From an uncultured beta proteobacterium (lineage in GTDB: Bacteria; Pseudomonadota; Gammaproteobacteria; Burkholderiales; SG8-39): DNA of 41,197 nt. Below the pieces are notes generated by a model, which did no database searches, was not told the DNA's origin, and saw nothing but the letters and a program-made list of their open reading frames with translations. Below, piece after piece: positions 40,407 to 41,197 of this stretch. The stretch's first letter is position 1; each line of letters opens with the position of its first letter. The position numbers were made by a program, and so were the translations under genes. Location: assembly GCA_902826155.1 (NCBI GenBank), contig CADEDU010000010.1:93264-134460 (forward strand), in the 5' to 3' direction.

Positions 40407-41117
40407 TCACCGCGACAGCCGCTGCTGCGCCAGCTCGTCGAGCGCCCGCAGCAACGTGCGTGCCTCGGCTTCATCCTGTACGCCGTAGACGCCGGCGGTG
40501 AAGGCATAAGCCAGCTTCGCCGTGCGATCGGTCCAAAAGCGCGTGCGCATCAGCAGGTTCGGACTCACTCCCGCCACCACGAAACCGGTGTCGGCCAGGA
40601 TGCCCGCGCCGCCGGGCAGCTCGGTCACGTTGCGGCGCGGATTGAGCGCGATGAAGCTGATGTCGGCGGGCTGCGGTTTGCGCTCGCGCAGATAGTCGCT
40701 CGCGATCCAGTCGCTCGGAATGCGGTCGATGATGAACTGGCCGTCGCGCACGCGCAGCACGACCTGACCGAGATTGGGAATCACGTTGATCCAGATCGCC
40801 GGGACCTTGTCGATGACGAATTCGTGCTTGCGCACGTAGGCACCGACTCCGCGCCCGTCGGCAAGCTTGATCACATACTGCCCGATGTTGCCGGCGACCG
40901 GTCCACGAATACGGTTCGATTCCTCCACCGCTCCGGCGAGCTTGCCCAGCGCATGGCTCATCTCACTGACCGATGGCGACGAGTCTCGAGCGACTTGTGC
41001 CCAAGCGGACTGCGCAACCGCGGTCAGCATGAGTGCAATGGCCAGCGCCGCGACGCTGCGGTCGCGCCATCGCATGCAGCCCCGGGCGATTCGCGGATTC
41101 ACATTCGATTGCAACAT
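40407..41117 (-). CDS. Secreted protein of unknown function
   Basis: A 236-residue protein I cannot name. AGGAGG lies about five bases before the ATG at 41117, an excellent start. Basic residues then SVAALAIALMLTAVAQSAWA form a signal peptide, cut after AWA (40). The mature region has GNIGQYVIKLADGRGVGAYVRK, VPAIWINVIPNLGQVVLRV and DISFIALNPRRNVTELPGGAG; alternation of short beta-type stretches suggests a beta-rich periplasmic domain. No enzyme motif is visible. It lies 23 bases after the stop of a minus-strand gene that enters the window from the right, so it is probably the second gene of that operon. Confidence 0.75.
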   Translation of the reverse strand: MLQSNVNPRIARGCMRWRDRSVAALAIALMLTAVAQSAWAQVARDSSPSVSEMSHALGKLAGAVEESNRIRGPVAGNIGQYVIKLADGRGVGAYVRKHEFVIDKVPAIWINVIPNLGQVVLRVRDGQFIIDRIPSDWIASDYLRERKPQPADISFIALNPRRNVTELPGGAGILADTGFVVAGVSPNLLMRTRFWTDRTAKLAYAFTAGVYGVQDEAEARTLLRALDELAQQRLSR

Positions 41118-41140
41118 GATCCCCTCCTGGTTCGGGACTC

Positions 41141-41197
41141 TCAGACGTGGATTCGATTGGGCTGCAGGTCACGCAGCTTCGGCGCCACGTGCGCCAT
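41141..41197 (-). CDS. C-terminal end of a minus-strand gene (partial)
   Basis: Reading leftwards from the window edge, 18 codons (MAHVAPKLRDLQPNRIHV) run to a TGA at 41143-41141. They precede the AGGAGG site of the secreted-protein gene and look like the tail of a larger gene beyond base 41197. Too short to assign a family; the Met shown may be internal. It could also be non-coding. Confidence 0.35.
   Translation of the reverse strand: MAHVAPKLRDLQPNRIHV

Noticed and set aside
1..41197. Genomic island or mobile element borders
   Set aside because: No integrase, transposase, tRNA end or long terminal repeat was seen, and codon and base usage look uniform across the window.

Overview
The window is GC-rich chromosomal DNA with strong third-position G/C bias and AAGGAG/GGAGG-type ribosome binding sites. 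The gene content (three Bug/TctC-type solute-binding proteins, hydantoinase A/B, Rieske oxygenases, ABC and TRAP uptake components, an EpsH/PEP-CTERM-type glycosyltransferase) suggests a metabolically versatile betaproteobacterium, most likely of the order Burkholderiales. This is inference from gene families; no 16S rRNA or other marker is present. I found no tRNA, rRNA, CRISPR array, insertion sequence, transposase, integrase or phage gene, and no recognisable transcriptional regulator.

Left end (1-5.6 kb): the start of a minus-strand gene, probably a thiamine-diphosphate enzyme, then a 534-bp gap with an 18-bp tandem repeat. Next is a tight three-gene surface-glycan operon: a GT2 glycosyltransferase, a fusion of a formyltransferase with a NodB-type polysaccharide deacetylase, and a GT4 glycosyltransferase. 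A class IV (branched-chain type) aminotransferase follows. At 5.7-9.6 kb lies a four-gene ABC importer in the order permease, ATPase, binding protein, permease.

Middle (9.7-24.9 kb): this part looks like a catabolic region. On the minus strand are a Rieske oxygenase alpha/beta pair resembling salicylate 5-hydroxylase or anthranilate dioxygenase, an ArgC homologue with a TTG start, and a Bug protein. Divergently come a RidA-like protein lacking the usual arginine, an arylformamidase-like hydrolase, a DUF1989 protein (minus strand), a canonical RidA, a DadA-like FAD oxidase or dehydrogenase, a signal-less periplasmic-binding-fold protein overlapping an LLM-class flavin oxidoreductase, a cytoplasmic molybdopterin/4Fe-4S oxidoreductase, two more Bug proteins, a small lipoprotein and a small cupin.

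Right part (24.9-41.2 kb): a membrane-anchored TIR-domain protein lies downstream of a minus-strand operon of a quinone oxidoreductase-like MDR enzyme, hydantoinase A and hydantoinase B. Then come a secreted protein of unknown function, a stand-alone MetE catalytic domain, an SsuABC/TauABC-type ABC importer with a plausible sigma-70 promoter, an orphan TRAP binding protein, an isochorismatase-family hydrolase divergent from a second Rieske oxygenase alpha/beta pair, another secreted unknown protein, and the last codons of a minus-strand gene cut by the window edge.

Taken together, 9.7-40.3 kb holds uptake proteins plus enzymes for ring hydroxylation, amide or cyclic-amide hydrolysis, imine/enamine clearance, amine oxidation and C1 or methyl handling. 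The simplest reading is assimilation of one or more N-containing aromatic or heterocyclic compounds; the substrate cannot be read from sequence. The most unusual single items are the formyltransferase-deacetylase fusion, the membrane TIR protein and the signal-less binding-fold protein coupled to a flavin oxidoreductase.
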